62,954 bases of DNA from positions 1 to 62,954 of the forward strand of contig CAMTON010000008.1 of assembly GCA_947074105.1 (NCBI GenBank), in the 5' to 3' direction. The translations under genes and the position numbers were made by a program. The stretch's first letter is position 1. Every line of letters begins with the position of its first letter. Below, piece after piece: positions 17,108 to 28,030 of the stretch. The stretch comes from an uncultured Bacteroidales bacterium. Its GTDB lineage: Bacteria; Bacteroidota; Bacteroidia; Bacteroidales; JAUNSR01. The notes below the pieces were generated by a model that was not told the DNA's origin, did no database searches, and worked only from the letters and a program-made list of their open reading frames with translations.

Positions 17108-19228
17108 ATGGCGATAGCAAGGAAAAATATAAAAATCAGACTATTCTTTGTTTATGTAATCGCCCTGGCTGTCAGTTGTGCTATAATATGGAGAGCTTTT
17201 GATACTGCAGTTATTGAAAAGGAGGGCTGGATGAAGAAGATATCCAGGCTTAAGATTGAAGACAGAAGAATAGATCCGCAAAGGGGGAATATATATGCAA
17301 ATGACGGAAGATTGATGGCTAGTAGCATCCCTCAGTATTACATATATATGGATTTTAAGGCAGACGGACTGAAATATGATACTTTAAAGCATTATCTACC
17401 GGAATTAAGCCAGAAACTCTCTAAGAAATTCGGAGATAAATCAGCTGCCGAATATTCCAGTCATATAATGAAGGGATATAATAGCGGAAGTCGACATTAT
17501 CGTTTGATAAGCAGAAAAATATCATATACCGAGATGAAAGAGCTTTATACGTTTCCATTTCTGAAACAGAGATCTCACCGAAGCGGAATGGTAATTGATG
17601 AGATGGCACAGAGAAAGAAACCTTTCGGTCAGCTGGCCTCAAGGACTATCGGAGATGTTTACGGTGATCTCAGCAAAGGGGGTAAAAACGGACTGGAACT
17701 TTCTATGGATTCTTTGCTTAAAGGTGAACCCGGAGTAGGTACCTGGCAGAAAGTGGCAGGGCGCTATTACGTTACGCCGGAAAAGGAGCCTGTAAATGGT
17801 TTGGATATAACGACCACCATAGATATAGATATGCAGGATATTGTGCATAATGCTCTTCTTGATAAACTTAAAGATATTGATGCTGAATCCGGAACAGTAA
17901 TCGTGATGGAGGTAAAAACAGGAGAAATTAAAGCGATATCTAATCTTGGCAGAATAAATACGGGGCATTACGGTGAAACAAAAAACTTTGCCGTTTCCGA
18001 TGAGTCGGAGCCGGGATCTACGTTTAAAACTCTTTCGATGATGATCGCCCTTGACAAGGGTATAATTACACCTAATGATACTATAGATGTCGGACCGGGA
18101 TATTATATGTATCGTGGAGCCAAAATGACAGATCATAATATGAACCATGGAGGATATGGTAAGATTACTGCTGCTCAGTCAATATGGTATTCCTCAAATA
18201 TTGGTGTAGCTAAGATTATTCTCAAAGGTTTTGAAAAAAATCCGTCTGACTTTGTAAATGCAATATATGAGACAGGAATAACAAAACCTCTTGATATCGG
18301 CATTCCCGGGATAGGACGGGCAAAGATACGACACCCGAAAGATTCTCTTTCATACTGGTCGAAGACTACTCTTCCCTGGATGTCATTCGGATATGAATCT
18401 CAGGTTCCGCCGATTTATATTCTAAACTACTATAATGCTATAGCTAACGGAGGAAAACTTATAAAACCGCTTCTTGTAAAAAATATAAGTAAGGATGGAG
18501 AAGTCGTTGAGAAATTTAAAACGGAAACCATCAACTCTTCTATCTGTTCAAGAAAAACTTTGGGGCAGATTCAGCAAATGCTTCTAGATGTTGTGGAAAA
18601 CGGTACGGCAAAGATGATCAAATCCGATAAACTACTGCTGGCAGGGAAAACCGGAACAGCACAACTTTCTCAGGGAGCATTGGGCTATAAGAACGGCGGA
18701 AAGAAGCATCAAGTCTCTTTCTGCGGATATTTCCCGGCTGATAAACCAATGTATTCATGCATTGTTGTAATAAGAGCGCCGAGAAACGGCTATCCTTCCG
18801 GAGGTGGAATGTCTGGTATGGTTTTTAAAAATATAGCTGAAAGAGTATATGCTCAGGGAAGAAGCGTCGCTGTAGAATATAATGAGAAAGACAGTGTGCA
18901 TACTTTTATGCCTAAAGTAAAAAATGGAAATTATAAAGGTATTGTCGGGATACTTGATAAACTTGATCTTCCCCTGGAAGATAATAAAAAAGAATGGAAC
19001 TGGGCAGTATCGTCGGTGAAAGACGGAAAGATAACGCTGAGAGAACTGACAACAGATAACAACGAGGTTCCTTCAGTAATAGGCATGGGTGCTAAAGACG
19101 CAGTTTACCTGCTTGAAAACCGCGGACTGAGAGTTCAGATAAACGGAAGAGGTAAGGTATATCAACAGTCAAAACCAGCCGGAAGAAAAATAACCAAGGG
19201 CGAAACGATAGTATTGAGTTTAAAATAG
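17108..19228 (+). CDS. ftsI: Division transpeptidase FtsI (class B penicillin-binding protein 3)
   Basis: Septal peptidoglycan transpeptidase, 706 residues. A short cytoplasmic N-terminus and a membrane helix (about 12-30) come first, then the pedestal domain with [20 protein letters not shown], and the transpeptidase domain. The active-site Ser304 is in [12 protein letters not shown], the second motif is YSSNIGVAK, and the third is LAGKTGTAQ near residue 513. The last 60 residues form a PASTA domain ([20 protein letters not shown] ending in [10 protein letters not shown]). The longer length than in Proteobacteria is due to PASTA, which is usual in this phylum. Confidence 0.96.
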   Translation: MAIARKNIKIRLFFVYVIALAVSCAIIWRAFDTAVIEKEGWMKKISRLKIEDRRIDPQRGNIYANDGRLMASSIPQYYIYMDFKADGLKYDTLKHYLPELSQKLSKKFGDKSAAEYSSHIMKGYNSGSRHYRLISRKISYTEMKELYTFPFLKQRSHRSGMVIDEMAQRKKPFGQLASRTIGDVYGDLSKGGKNGLELSMDSLLKGEPGVGTWQKVAGRYYVTPEKEPVNGLDITTTIDIDMQDIVHNALLDKLKDIDAESGTVIVMEVKTGEIKAISNLGRINTGHYGETKNFAVSDESEPGSTFKTLSMMIALDKGIITPNDTIDVGPGYYMYRGAKMTDHNMNHGGYGKITAAQSIWYSSNIGVAKIILKGFEKNPSDFVNAIYETGITKPLDIGIPGIGRAKIRHPKDSLSYWSKTTLPWMSFGYESQVPPIYILNYYNAIANGGKLIKPLLVKNISKDGEVVEKFKTETINSSICSRKTLGQIQQMLLDVVENGTAKMIKSDKLLLAGKTGTAQLSQGALGYKNGGKKHQVSFCGYFPADKPMYSCIVVIRAPRNGYPSGGGMSGMVFKNIAERVYAQGRSVAVEYNEKDSVHTFMPKVKNGNYKGIVGILDKLDLPLEDNKKEWNWAVSSVKDGKITLRELTTDNNEVPSVIGMGAKDAVYLLENRGLRVQINGRGKVYQQSKPAGRKITKGETIVLSLK

Positions 19229-19253
19229 ATTTATTAATCTAAATGTAAAAGTG

Positions 19254-20708
19254 ATGAAATTATTAGAACTTATCGAGAGATTAGATATCCGAAATATAAC
19301 AGGGAATCAGAATGTCGATATCGCTGATGTCGTGATGGATTCTAGAAAAATAAAAAAAGGCGATCTTTTTGTCGCTATAAATGGTACGGCTGTTGACGGA
19401 CATAAATTCATAGATTCAGCGATTTCACAGGGTGCTGATGTCGTAGTATGCGAAAAGCTGCCTGAGAATCTAAATAATGAAGTCACATATGTGGAAGTGG
19501 ATGATGCAAATGAAGCTGTTGCTGAACTGGCATCTGCATTTTATGGAAGACCGTCAGAGGTGCTGAAGCTTGTTGGTGTGACAGGGACAAACGGAAAGAC
19601 TACGACTGCAACACTTCTTTACCGTATGTTTAACCGTCTGGGGCATAAGAGCGGACTTCTTTCAACGGTTTGTAATTATATTGTGGATAAACCTGTTGAG
19701 GCAACACAGACAACACCAGATCCGCTGACATTGAATAAACTTCTGAGTGAAATGGTATCTGCAGATTGTGAATATGCGTTTATGGAAGTAAGCTCGCATG
19801 CCGTAGATCAGAAGCGTATAGGCGGTCTAAAATTCGCGGGAGGTATATTTACTAATATAACAAGAGATCATCTTGACTATCATAAGACATTCGATGCATA
19901 TCTTAAAGCTAAAAAGGGATTTTTCGATTCTCTGGGAAAAGATGCATTCGCGCTTACAAATATTGATGACAGAAACGGTAATGTGATGCTTCAGAATTGT
20001 GTGGCAAGAAAAAGAACCTATTCCCTGCTTACTATGGCAGATTATAAAGGTTCGATCGTAGAAGAACATATCGAAGGAATGCTGCTTGATATAAATGGAC
20101 GTGAGGTTCTTACTCATTTTGTGGGCAGATTCAATGCATATAATCTTCTTGCCGTCTATGGCGCAGCAGTAGAGCTTGGTGTTGAGCCTGAAAAAGTATT
20201 GCTTATTATCAGTGAACTTCATTCTGTTGACGGAAGATTCGAAACCATCCGTTCCGGCAAAGGAGTAACAGCGATTGTTGATTATGCCCATACACCCGAT
20301 GCCCTTGTAAATGTCCTTTCAACTATTAAAGAGATAATCAGGGATAAAGGAAATATTATTACAGTAGTAGGTGCCGGAGGAAACAGGGACAAAGGCAAAC
20401 GTCCGTTAATGGCTAAAGAATCGGCAAAATACAGTGACCGTGTAATACTTACTTCTGATAATCCGCGTTTTGAGGAACCGCAGGATATTATTAATGATAT
20501 GGCAGCCGGTCTTGATAATGCTGATAATATGAAAACGATAATGATCGCAGACAGATATCAGGCTATAAAAAGTGCCGCTATGATGGCAAAAGAGGGAGAT
20601 ATTATCCTTATCGCCGGAAAAGGACATGAAGATTATCAGGATGTAAAGGGTGTGAAACATCATTTTGATGACAGAGAGGTCGTTAGAGAAATTTTTGGAT
20701 TGAAATAA
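19254..20708 (+). CDS. murE: UDP-MurNAc-tripeptide synthetase MurE (meso-DAP type)
   Basis: Cytoplasmic ligase that adds the third residue to UDP-MurNAc-L-Ala-D-Glu, 484 residues. The ATP loop is [19 protein letters not shown], the middle-domain carbamylated-Lys region is [16 protein letters not shown], and the specificity motif is [13 protein letters not shown] is the signature for meso-diaminopimelate. The ATG at 19254 is chosen over the GTG directly before it. It follows ftsI by 25 bp and precedes mraY by 21 bp. Confidence 0.96.
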   Translation: MKLLELIERLDIRNITGNQNVDIADVVMDSRKIKKGDLFVAINGTAVDGHKFIDSAISQGADVVVCEKLPENLNNEVTYVEVDDANEAVAELASAFYGRPSEVLKLVGVTGTNGKTTTATLLYRMFNRLGHKSGLLSTVCNYIVDKPVEATQTTPDPLTLNKLLSEMVSADCEYAFMEVSSHAVDQKRIGGLKFAGGIFTNITRDHLDYHKTFDAYLKAKKGFFDSLGKDAFALTNIDDRNGNVMLQNCVARKRTYSLLTMADYKGSIVEEHIEGMLLDINGREVLTHFVGRFNAYNLLAVYGAAVELGVEPEKVLLIISELHSVDGRFETIRSGKGVTAIVDYAHTPDALVNVLSTIKEIIRDKGNIITVVGAGGNRDKGKRPLMAKESAKYSDRVILTSDNPRFEEPQDIINDMAAGLDNADNMKTIMIADRYQAIKSAAMMAKEGDIILIAGKGHEDYQDVKGVKHHFDDREVVREIFGLK

Positions 20709-20729
20709 AATAAACCACAATAAATAGTT

Positions 20730-21992
20730 ATGCTGTATTATCTATTTGATTATTTAGATAGAACATTTGATCTGCCGGGAACGCGTCTTTTTAATTATGT
20801 GACGTTCCGTTCGGGTATCGCTTTTATAATTGCTTTGATTTTTTCGACAGTAACAGGTCGCAGAATAATAGAATATTTAAGAAGAAAACAAATCGGTGAG
20901 ACAATCAGGGATCTTGGACTTGAAGGACAAATGTCAAAAAAAGGAACACCGACAATGGGAGGTGTAATAATAATTCTTGCAATTCTAATCCCATGCTTTC
21001 TTGTTAGTAAACTTGGGAATATCTATATGATACTTATGGTCATCACAACATTGTTTCTCGGAACAATAGGATTTCTTGATGATTATATAAAGGTTTTTAA
21101 AAAGGATAAGGAAGGACTTCACGGAAAATTTAAAATTATAGGTCAGGTGGGTCTTGGTCTTATAGTGGGTGTGGTGCTTTTTCTGAGTCCGAATGTAGTG
21201 ATAAGAGAAAATATTCAGACAATCACTGTCAATAATACGGAAGTAATAGATTATGGAACCACAAATATAAAATCAACAAAAACCACAATTCCGTTTTTTA
21301 AAAACAACAATTTTGATTATGCAGATGTGGCAGGATTTATGGGAGAGCATGCCCAGACATTCGGATGGGTGATTTTTATACTTATAACCATCTTTATTGT
21401 AACGGCAGTATCAAACGGAGCCAATCTTACAGATGGTCTTGATGGCCTTGCAACAGGTTGCTCTGCTATAATCGGTTCGACACTTGGAATCCTTGCATAT
21501 GTATCATCTCATATTGATTATGCCTCGTATCTTAATATAATGTATATACCCGGTTCTGAAGAACTTGTGGTTTTCGCGAGTGCGTTTATCGGAGCCACAA
21601 TAGGATTTTTGTGGTATAATGCATATCCTGCGCAGGTATTTATGGGTGATACAGGAAGTCTGACATTGGGTGGGATAATCGGCGTATTTGCCGTAGCGAT
21701 ACATAAGGAGCTTCTATTACCAATTTTATGTGGTATTTTCTTTGTTGAGAGTCTTTCGGTAATTATTCAGACTTTGTTCTTTAAATTTACGAAGAAGAGA
21801 TATGGAGAAGGACAGCGTATATTCAGAATGGCACCTCTGCATCATCATTTTCAGAAAGCTGCAAATTCAGGTATAGTTTCAAAGTTCCAGAAACCATCAT
21901 ATGCGATACCGGAATCTAAGATTGTTATCAGATTCTGGATTATTTGTTTAATGTTATGTGTAATATCAATTGTGACGTTGAAGATCCGTTAA
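20730..21992 (+). CDS. mraY: Phospho-MurNAc-pentapeptide transferase MraY
   Basis: Integral membrane enzyme that makes lipid I, with about ten membrane helices, 420 residues. Motifs are [65 protein letters not shown] and APLHHHFQ. The protein is about 60 residues longer than in E. coli; the extra length is mainly an extracytoplasmic insertion (about residues 155-200) after [11 protein letters not shown], which is usual for Bacteroidetes. It lies in the compact cluster between murE and murD. Confidence 0.97.
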   Translation: MLYYLFDYLDRTFDLPGTRLFNYVTFRSGIAFIIALIFSTVTGRRIIEYLRRKQIGETIRDLGLEGQMSKKGTPTMGGVIIILAILIPCFLVSKLGNIYMILMVITTLFLGTIGFLDDYIKVFKKDKEGLHGKFKIIGQVGLGLIVGVVLFLSPNVVIRENIQTITVNNTEVIDYGTTNIKSTKTTIPFFKNNNFDYADVAGFMGEHAQTFGWVIFILITIFIVTAVSNGANLTDGLDGLATGCSAIIGSTLGILAYVSSHIDYASYLNIMYIPGSEELVVFASAFIGATIGFLWYNAYPAQVFMGDTGSLTLGGIIGVFAVAIHKELLLPILCGIFFVESLSVIIQTLFFKFTKKRYGEGQRIFRMAPLHHHFQKAANSGIVSKFQKPSYAIPESKIVIRFWIICLMLCVISIVTLKIR

Positions 21993-22020
21993 ACGCACAA
22001 AGAAAATAAAAGAGATTATT

Positions 22021-23352
22021 ATGGATCAGAAGAGAATTGTAATATTAGGAGGAGGGGAAAGCGGAACAGGAGCAGCTGTTCTTGCCAAATTGAAAAATTA
22101 TGATGTTTTTCTTTCTGACAAATCCCCTATTTCAGATAAATATAAAGAGGTACTCAATAAATACGATATTGAGTGGGAGGAAATGCAACATACTCCTGAG
22201 AAAATCCTTAATGCAGATGAGATAATCAAAAGTCCCGGAATTCCGGAAACTGCGCCGATAATGATCGAAGTGATTAAAAAAGGTATCCCTTACATTTCGG
22301 AAATTGAATTTGCCGGTAGATTCACAAATGCAAAGATGATATGTATCACTGGTAGTAACGGAAAGACTACCACTACCCTTCTTACATATCATATTCTTAA
22401 GAAGGCCGGATTGAAAGTTGGACTTGCAGGGAATGTTGGTAAGAGTCTTGCCATGCAGGTAGCTACAGAGGATTACGATTATTATGTAGTGGAGCTGAGC
22501 AGCTTCCAGCTTGATAATATGTATGATTTTAAGGCTAATGTCGCAGTATTGCTGAACATTACTCCTGATCATCTTGACAGATATGATTATGAGATTCAGA
22601 AATATATAGATTCTAAATTTCGGATTACAAGAAATCAGACAGAGTCGGATGCATTTATTTTCTGGAATGATGATCCTATAATAAGAAAGGAAATCGGAAA
22701 ACTCCCTATTAAATCCAAATGTTTTCCGTTCGGGGAAAAAGGAGATAATCTGAATGCTTTCCTTGATCATAATCATCTTGTGGTAAAAACTCCGGAAAAT
22801 GAATTTGAAGTGGATCATATCGCGCTGGAAGGAAAACATAATATGCTGAATTCAATGGCTGCTTCTCTTTCTGCAAATCTTCTTGATATAAAGAAAGAAG
22901 AGATCAAAGAGGCACTTGCCGATTTTCAGGGTGTTGAACACAGAATGGAAAATGTGGCTACTGTCAACGGAATACAATATATCAATGACTCTAAAGCTAC
23001 TAACGTAAATTCATGCTGGTATGCACTGCAATGTATGAATAAGCCGACAGTACTTATCATTGGCGGAAAAGATAAAGGAAATGATTATTCTGAGATTGAG
23101 CAGCTTGTAAACGATAAGGTTAAGGCGATGATATTTCTTGGGGCTGACAATACTAAGCTTATAGAATATTTTTCTCATCTTGAAAAACCATTCAAGGAAG
23201 CAAAATCAATGAATGAAGCAATTGAAGAAGCAACAGACATGGCAGAAAAAGGTGATGTCGTATTATTATCGCCGTGCTGTGCGAGTTTTGATCTTTTTAA
23301 AAGTTATGAGGACAGAGGCGAGCAGTTTAAGAAATGCGTAAAGAACTTATAA
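22021..23352 (+). CDS. murD: UDP-MurNAc-L-alanine--D-glutamate ligase MurD
   Basis: Cytoplasmic ligase that adds D-Glu, 443 residues. The N-terminal substrate domain starts with IVILGGGESGTGAAVLAK, the ATP loop is ITGSNGKTTTTLLTYHIL, the middle domain carries NITPDHLDRYD, and the C-terminal domain carries INDSKATN and LIIGGKDKGNDY. The end SPCCASFDLFKSYEDRGEQF is typical of MurD. It lies 28 bp after mraY and 10 bp before ftsW. Confidence 0.96.
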   Translation: MDQKRIVILGGGESGTGAAVLAKLKNYDVFLSDKSPISDKYKEVLNKYDIEWEEMQHTPEKILNADEIIKSPGIPETAPIMIEVIKKGIPYISEIEFAGRFTNAKMICITGSNGKTTTTLLTYHILKKAGLKVGLAGNVGKSLAMQVATEDYDYYVVELSSFQLDNMYDFKANVAVLLNITPDHLDRYDYEIQKYIDSKFRITRNQTESDAFIFWNDDPIIRKEIGKLPIKSKCFPFGEKGDNLNAFLDHNHLVVKTPENEFEVDHIALEGKHNMLNSMAASLSANLLDIKKEEIKEALADFQGVEHRMENVATVNGIQYINDSKATNVNSCWYALQCMNKPTVLIIGGKDKGNDYSEIEQLVNDKVKAMIFLGADNTKLIEYFSHLEKPFKEAKSMNEAIEEATDMAEKGDVVLLSPCCASFDLFKSYEDRGEQFKKCVKNL

Positions 23353-23362
23353 AATAAGAGAT

Positions 23363-24727
23363 ATGGACCTTATAAAAAATCTCTTTAAGGGAGATCCATA
23401 TATTTGGGGGATTTATTTGACGTTGCTTGTCATATCAATAGTCGAATCGTTCAGTGCGACAAGCTTTCTTGCTTTTCGTTCTGCAGAGCATTACAGTCCT
23501 GCCATGTCTCATTTCACTCATTTGCTTTTCGGTCTTATAACTGTATTTGTGGTACTTAATATAAAGCCACATGTATTTCGTGTACTTGCTTCTTTTGCCG
23601 TACTTGCATCTATTGCGTTGCTTGTTGCGGTATTTTTTACGAGTAAAGTAAATGATGCATCAAGATATATTTTTGGTTTTCAGCCATCTGAACTTGCCAA
23701 ATTTTCGCTTATATGTTTAGTCAGCAGTCTTCTGGCAGGAGGTCAGACAACAGAAGGAATAACAAAATCAGCGTATAAGAAAATTCTGATATTCAGCATA
23801 TTACTTTGCGGCCTGATTTTGCCAGAGAACTTTTCTACATCTGCGCTACTGGCGAGTGTCGTATTTTTTCTGATGTTTCTGGGTAGAGTCCAAATGAAGA
23901 GACTGATGAAACTGGTGTTGGTTATCGTGTGTTTGGGTATCTTAGGTTTAGCTTATATTTTATATGCTCCAGACAATATGCTTATACGCAGAGCTGGTAC
24001 ATGGAGAGGCCGAATTGAAAGAAGCAGAGATGAAACACCTAAAGTTGATCAGGCTATAAACGATAAGAATATGCAGGTCCAGTATGGCCATATGGCTGTA
24101 GCTAATGGTGGCATTGTCGGAAAAGGACCGGGACAGAGTCAGATAAGAGATTTCTTACCTCTGGCTTTTTCCGATTTTATATTTTCGATAATTCTGGAGG
24201 AAGGCGGTCTGATAGTCGGATTCTTTGTGCTTGCATTATATTTCCTTCTGCTTTTACGAGCCAGGATGATCTTCTTAAGGTGTGAAAATATTTTTCAGGC
24301 CTTTCTCCTTTTAGGTCTGGCTATGATGATTGTTTTTCAGGCCCTGACAAATATGGCCGTTGGAGTGGATCTGATACCGGTTACAGGACAGCCACTGCCT
24401 CTTTTAAGCCGAGGAGGTTCTTCTATTATAATGACAAGCATTTATTTCGGTATTATACAAAGTGTTTCGAGATGCGTGATGGAAAGTGAAGAACAGAAAA
24501 GACAGGAACAACTTGAAGCTGAACGTCTGCTTCTGGCTGAAACAACCATGGAGACAGAAGATAATTATGATGATATAACTTCTGAAGAAGGAGAGCCTTC
24601 TTTTGATAATGATGATGAAATTTATGAGGAAGTTTATGAATCTGAAGAAGAGATTTATGAACTTGAGACAGAAGTGATTGAAGAAAGCGAATATGAATCA
24701 GAAGAAACAGATAAATATAACATTTGA
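23363..24727 (+). CDS. ftsW: Lipid II polymerase FtsW with long acidic tail
   Basis: SEDS-family glycosyltransferase of the septum, 454 residues, about ten membrane helices. The conserved core is present: NDASRYIFGFQPSELAKFSL, the loop with the essential Asp (QPSELAK and GKGPGQSQIRDFLPLAFSDF), FSIILEEGG and PLLSRGGSSIIMTS. After the last helix the protein carries a cytoplasmic tail of about 60 residues (from about 393) that is almost only Glu, Asp, Ser and Tyr in repeats like EEVYESEEEIYE. The tail is unusual and could be a docking site for basic partners. A 93-bp gap to murG follows, the largest in the cluster, and may hold an internal promoter. Confidence 0.95.
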   Translation: MDLIKNLFKGDPYIWGIYLTLLVISIVESFSATSFLAFRSAEHYSPAMSHFTHLLFGLITVFVVLNIKPHVFRVLASFAVLASIALLVAVFFTSKVNDASRYIFGFQPSELAKFSLICLVSSLLAGGQTTEGITKSAYKKILIFSILLCGLILPENFSTSALLASVVFFLMFLGRVQMKRLMKLVLVIVCLGILGLAYILYAPDNMLIRRAGTWRGRIERSRDETPKVDQAINDKNMQVQYGHMAVANGGIVGKGPGQSQIRDFLPLAFSDFIFSIILEEGGLIVGFFVLALYFLLLLRARMIFLRCENIFQAFLLLGLAMMIVFQALTNMAVGVDLIPVTGQPLPLLSRGGSSIIMTSIYFGIIQSVSRCVMESEEQKRQEQLEAERLLLAETTMETEDNYDDITSEEGEPSFDNDDEIYEEVYESEEEIYELETEVIEESEYESEETDKYNI

Positions 24728-24820
24728 TTATTTTAAATATATATAACACATTGTTTTTGTTTTGATTATTTCTTAAATTGTTTCAGAAAACGACATAATA
24801 AAATTTATGTAGACTACCTT

Positions 24821-25912
24821 ATGGAAAAACTGAAGGTCATAATAAGCGGAGGAGGCACGGGAGGACATATCTTTCCGGCTATCGCTATCGCTAACGCTAT
24901 AAAGAAAAATAATCCTGAATCAGAAATTCTGTTTGTGGGAGCAGAGGGCAGAATGGAGATGGAAAAAGTTCCGTCTGCCGGCTATACTATTGTCGGATTA
25001 CCCGTAAGAGGATTTAACAGGAAGAATTTACTGAAAAATTTTTCAGTATTAATAGATCTTCTTAAATCAATAATAAAGGCAAATAAGACAATAAAGACTT
25101 TTAATCCCGATATAGTAGTTGGAGTAGGCGGCTATGCGAGCGGACCTACCTTAAGAGTCGCGAATTTCCGTAGTATTCCTACAATAATTCAGGAACAGAA
25201 TTCATATGCCGGAGTTACTAATAAGCTTCTTGCAAAAAATGCGTCAAAAATTTGTGTCGCTTATAAGAATATGGAAAGGTTTTTTCCGGCTGATAAGATT
25301 GTTGAAACAGGAAACCCTGTAAGACAGGATCTTCAGAACAGTAAAGCGACGCTGGAAGATGCACAGAAGTATTTCAGCCTTTTGCCTGAAAAGAAAACAA
25401 TACTTATTATAGGAGGAAGCCTTGGAGCCCTTACAATAAATAAAAGTATTGAAGCAGGTCTTGAAAAGTTTGATAAGAACAATATTCAGATAATATGGCA
25501 AACAGGAAAGAGTTATTCTGAAAAAGAAAATATAATTCCCGGAAAAATATACAGGAGTCCATTCATTACAAGAATGGATCTTGCATATAAAGCGGCCGAT
25601 CTTGTCATTTCAAGAGCAGGAGCAAGTTCAATATCAGAACTGTGCATTCTGAAAAAACCATCGATACTTGTTCCCTCTCCTAATGTCGCGGAAGATCATC
25701 AGACAAAAAATGCTCTTGCACTTTCTGAGAATAATGCAGCAATACTTGTTAAAGATGCTGATGCCGAAAGAGAACTGGTCGATATGGCTATCGAAGTTAT
25801 AAAAGATAATGTAAAGCTTGAAGAACTAAGCAAAAATGCCGGGAAAATGGCATATTATGATGCTGCTGACGCAATAGCGGAAATAGCTCTTAAGGCAGCT
25901 AATTGTAAATAA
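24821..25912 (+). CDS. murG: Undecaprenyl-PP-MurNAc-pentapeptide GlcNAc transferase MurG
   Basis: Membrane-associated GT28 glycosyltransferase that makes lipid II, 363 residues. The first G-loop is ISGGGTGGHIFPAIAIANAI, the second part of the N-domain is VVGVGGYASGPTLRVA, and the donor-binding domain has ETGNPVRQDL, IIGGSLGALTINKSI, SRAGASSISELCILKKPSILVPSP and AEDHQTKNA. The start codon lies just before the G-loop. It is followed by murC after 8 bp. Confidence 0.97.
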   Translation: MEKLKVIISGGGTGGHIFPAIAIANAIKKNNPESEILFVGAEGRMEMEKVPSAGYTIVGLPVRGFNRKNLLKNFSVLIDLLKSIIKANKTIKTFNPDIVVGVGGYASGPTLRVANFRSIPTIIQEQNSYAGVTNKLLAKNASKICVAYKNMERFFPADKIVETGNPVRQDLQNSKATLEDAQKYFSLLPEKKTILIIGGSLGALTINKSIEAGLEKFDKNNIQIIWQTGKSYSEKENIIPGKIYRSPFITRMDLAYKAADLVISRAGASSISELCILKKPSILVPSPNVAEDHQTKNALALSENNAAILVKDADAERELVDMAIEVIKDNVKLEELSKNAGKMAYYDAADAIAEIALKAANCK

Positions 25913-25920
25913 ATAGAATT

Positions 25921-27282
25921 ATGAAAGATTTTAAATCTCTATATTTTATCGGTGCCGGTGGTATAGGTATGAGTTCCCTGGTAAGATATTTTCTTTCTAA
26001 AGGATATGATGTAGGAGGTTATGATAAGACATCTACCGATTTGACATCCGAATTGATAAAAGAAGGAGCCGATATACATTTTGAGGACAATATAGAAAAC
26101 GTAAAGGATAAATATAAAGACCCTGAATCAACTATTATTGTTTTAACTCCTGCCGTACCTCATACTCACGGAGAATTAAACTGGTTTAAAGATAAAGGTT
26201 TTGAGATTCTTAAACGTTCTCAGCTGCTTGGAATAATAACAAGACAGTCGAAAGGACTTTGTGTGGCAGGAACACACGGAAAGACTACAACTTCGACAAT
26301 GGTAGCCCATCTTTTCAGAAACTCAGACCTGGACTGTAATGCTTTTCTTGGCGGAATATCGAAAAATTATAAAACGAATCTTCTTCTTTCTGATAAAAGT
26401 GAATTTTCAGTAATTGAAGCAGATGAATATGACAGATCTTTTCATCAGCTTTCTCCTTATATGGCTGTGATAACATCGTCTGATCCTGATCATCTTGATA
26501 TATACGGAACAGAAGAGGCATATCTTGAAAGTTTTGCGCAATTTACCTCATTAATCAGAGAAGGCGGAGTTCTGGTTATGAAGAATGATATAAAGGTTGT
26601 ACCACGACTGAAAGATAATGTTAAACTATATCGATATTCAGAGTGCGAGGGTGATTTTCATGCAGATAATATCCGTATCGGGAATGGAACAATACTTTAT
26701 GACTTTGTTGGACCGGATGTAAGAATTAATAATATAGAACTAGGAGTTCCGTTAAGGATTAACATTGAGAATTCGATTGCTGCAATTGCTCTTGCATATC
26801 TTAATGGTATTTCCGAAGAGAATATAAAAGATGCGATTAAGAGTTTTAGGGGAGCAAAAAGAAGATTTGATTTTTATATAAAAAGAGAAGATCTTGTTTT
26901 TATTGATGATTATGCACATCATCCTGATGAAATAAAGGCGAGTCTGTCTTCCGTTAAGCAATTGTATCCGGATAAGAAACTAAGTGTTATCTTCCAGCCG
27001 CATCTTTACAGCAGAACAAAAGATTTTTATATTGAATTTGCAGATTCACTATCAATAGCAGATGAAGTTATACTTCTTGATATATATCCGGCAAGAGAAC
27101 TTCCTATAGAAGGGGTTACTTCTGAATTAATTTATAAAAATTTGAATTGTAAGGAAAAAATACTTTGTAATAAGGCAGAAATATTAGATATTGTAAAAGC
27201 AAAAGAATTTCAGGTACTTATGACGGTAGGTGCCGGAGATATTGAACGACTGATATCTCCAATAAAAGAGATAATAGAATAA
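25921..27282 (+). CDS. murC: UDP-N-acetylmuramate--L-alanine ligase MurC
   Basis: Cytoplasmic ligase that adds L-Ala to UDP-MurNAc, 453 residues. Motifs are FIGAGGIGMSSLVRYFL at the N-terminus, the ATP loop VAGTHGKTTTSTMVAHLF, EADEYDRSF, SSDPDHLDIYG, FRGAKRRFDF and the C-terminal IDDYAHHPDEIKASL and FQPHLYSRTKDF. Its stop codon overlaps the ftsQ start by one base (TAATG), which points to translational coupling. Confidence 0.97.
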   Translation: MKDFKSLYFIGAGGIGMSSLVRYFLSKGYDVGGYDKTSTDLTSELIKEGADIHFEDNIENVKDKYKDPESTIIVLTPAVPHTHGELNWFKDKGFEILKRSQLLGIITRQSKGLCVAGTHGKTTTSTMVAHLFRNSDLDCNAFLGGISKNYKTNLLLSDKSEFSVIEADEYDRSFHQLSPYMAVITSSDPDHLDIYGTEEAYLESFAQFTSLIREGGVLVMKNDIKVVPRLKDNVKLYRYSECEGDFHADNIRIGNGTILYDFVGPDVRINNIELGVPLRINIENSIAAIALAYLNGISEENIKDAIKSFRGAKRRFDFYIKREDLVFIDDYAHHPDEIKASLSSVKQLYPDKKLSVIFQPHLYSRTKDFYIEFADSLSIADEVILLDIYPARELPIEGVTSELIYKNLNCKEKILCNKAEILDIVKAKEFQVLMTVGAGDIERLISPIKEIIE

Positions 27283-28010
27283 TGACAAAAAATATTATAA
27301 AGATAATTCTGTCTGTTTTGCTTCCTCTGTATATGTTTATTTCCTTTTTCTCCTTTGACGGAAAAAAAGAAAATGAGATATGCAGAGATATTTCTATTAC
27401 GATAAAGGATTCTGCAATATCATCTTTTCTTAAAATAAAGGATGTGGAAAATTCCTTAAAGAATACTCCTGCTTATCCGGTAGGAAAATATTTTAAGGAT
27501 ATAAATACTCATGAAATAAGAAAACAACTTGAAAAAAACAGAGTTATAAAAAATGCTGTTTGTTATATAACACCAGCAGGAGATCTTAATATTGATATTT
27601 ATCAACGTAAACCAATATTAAGAGTAATGGGAATTAACGGAGATTATTATCTTGATGATAATTGTGAAATAATGCCGGTATCGGCAAATTTTACAGCTCA
27701 TCTTCCTATTGCTTCCGGCTATGTGAACAAAGAAATTATAAACAATGGACTTTTCGAATTCGCAAAGTATATAAATAAGGATAACTTCTGGAATATACAG
27801 ATAGAACAGATATATGTAAATGCAGGCGGTGAGGTTGAATTAATACCAAGAGTCGGTGAACATAATATTATATTGGGGAGTTTTGATAACTTTGAAGAGA
27901 AACTTGATAATCTATTTGACTTTTATAAAAAAGGACTAAACAAAAAGGGCTGGAATCTGTATAAGTCTATAAGCCTTAAGTATGAAAATCAGGTGATAGG
28001 AATAAAATAA
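27282..28010 (+). CDS. ftsQ: Cell division protein FtsQ
   Basis: This 242-residue bitopic protein has a short cytoplasmic start, one membrane helix (IILSVLLPLYMFISFFSF, about residues 7-24) and a periplasmic region. The POTRA-like part contains SFLKIKDVENSL and YPVGKYFKDINTHEIRKQLE, with the strand VIKNAVCYITPAGDLNIDIY; the second domain contains GDYYLDDNCEIMPVS and ends in SLKYENQVIGIK. Sequence conservation of FtsQ is low, so the call relies on this layout and on its place between murC and ftsA. Confidence 0.9.
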   Translation: MTKNIIKIILSVLLPLYMFISFFSFDGKKENEICRDISITIKDSAISSFLKIKDVENSLKNTPAYPVGKYFKDINTHEIRKQLEKNRVIKNAVCYITPAGDLNIDIYQRKPILRVMGINGDYYLDDNCEIMPVSANFTAHLPIASGYVNKEIINNGLFEFAKYINKDNFWNIQIEQIYVNAGGEVELIPRVGEHNIILGSFDNFEEKLDNLFDFYKKGLNKKGWNLYKSISLKYENQVIGIK

Positions 28011-28030
28011 AAAAATAAAATATATAGGAA

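Noticed and set aside
24728..24820. Internal promoter before murG
   Set aside because: The gap is large and T-rich, but no exact TAnnTTTG element is present, so I only mention the possibility.
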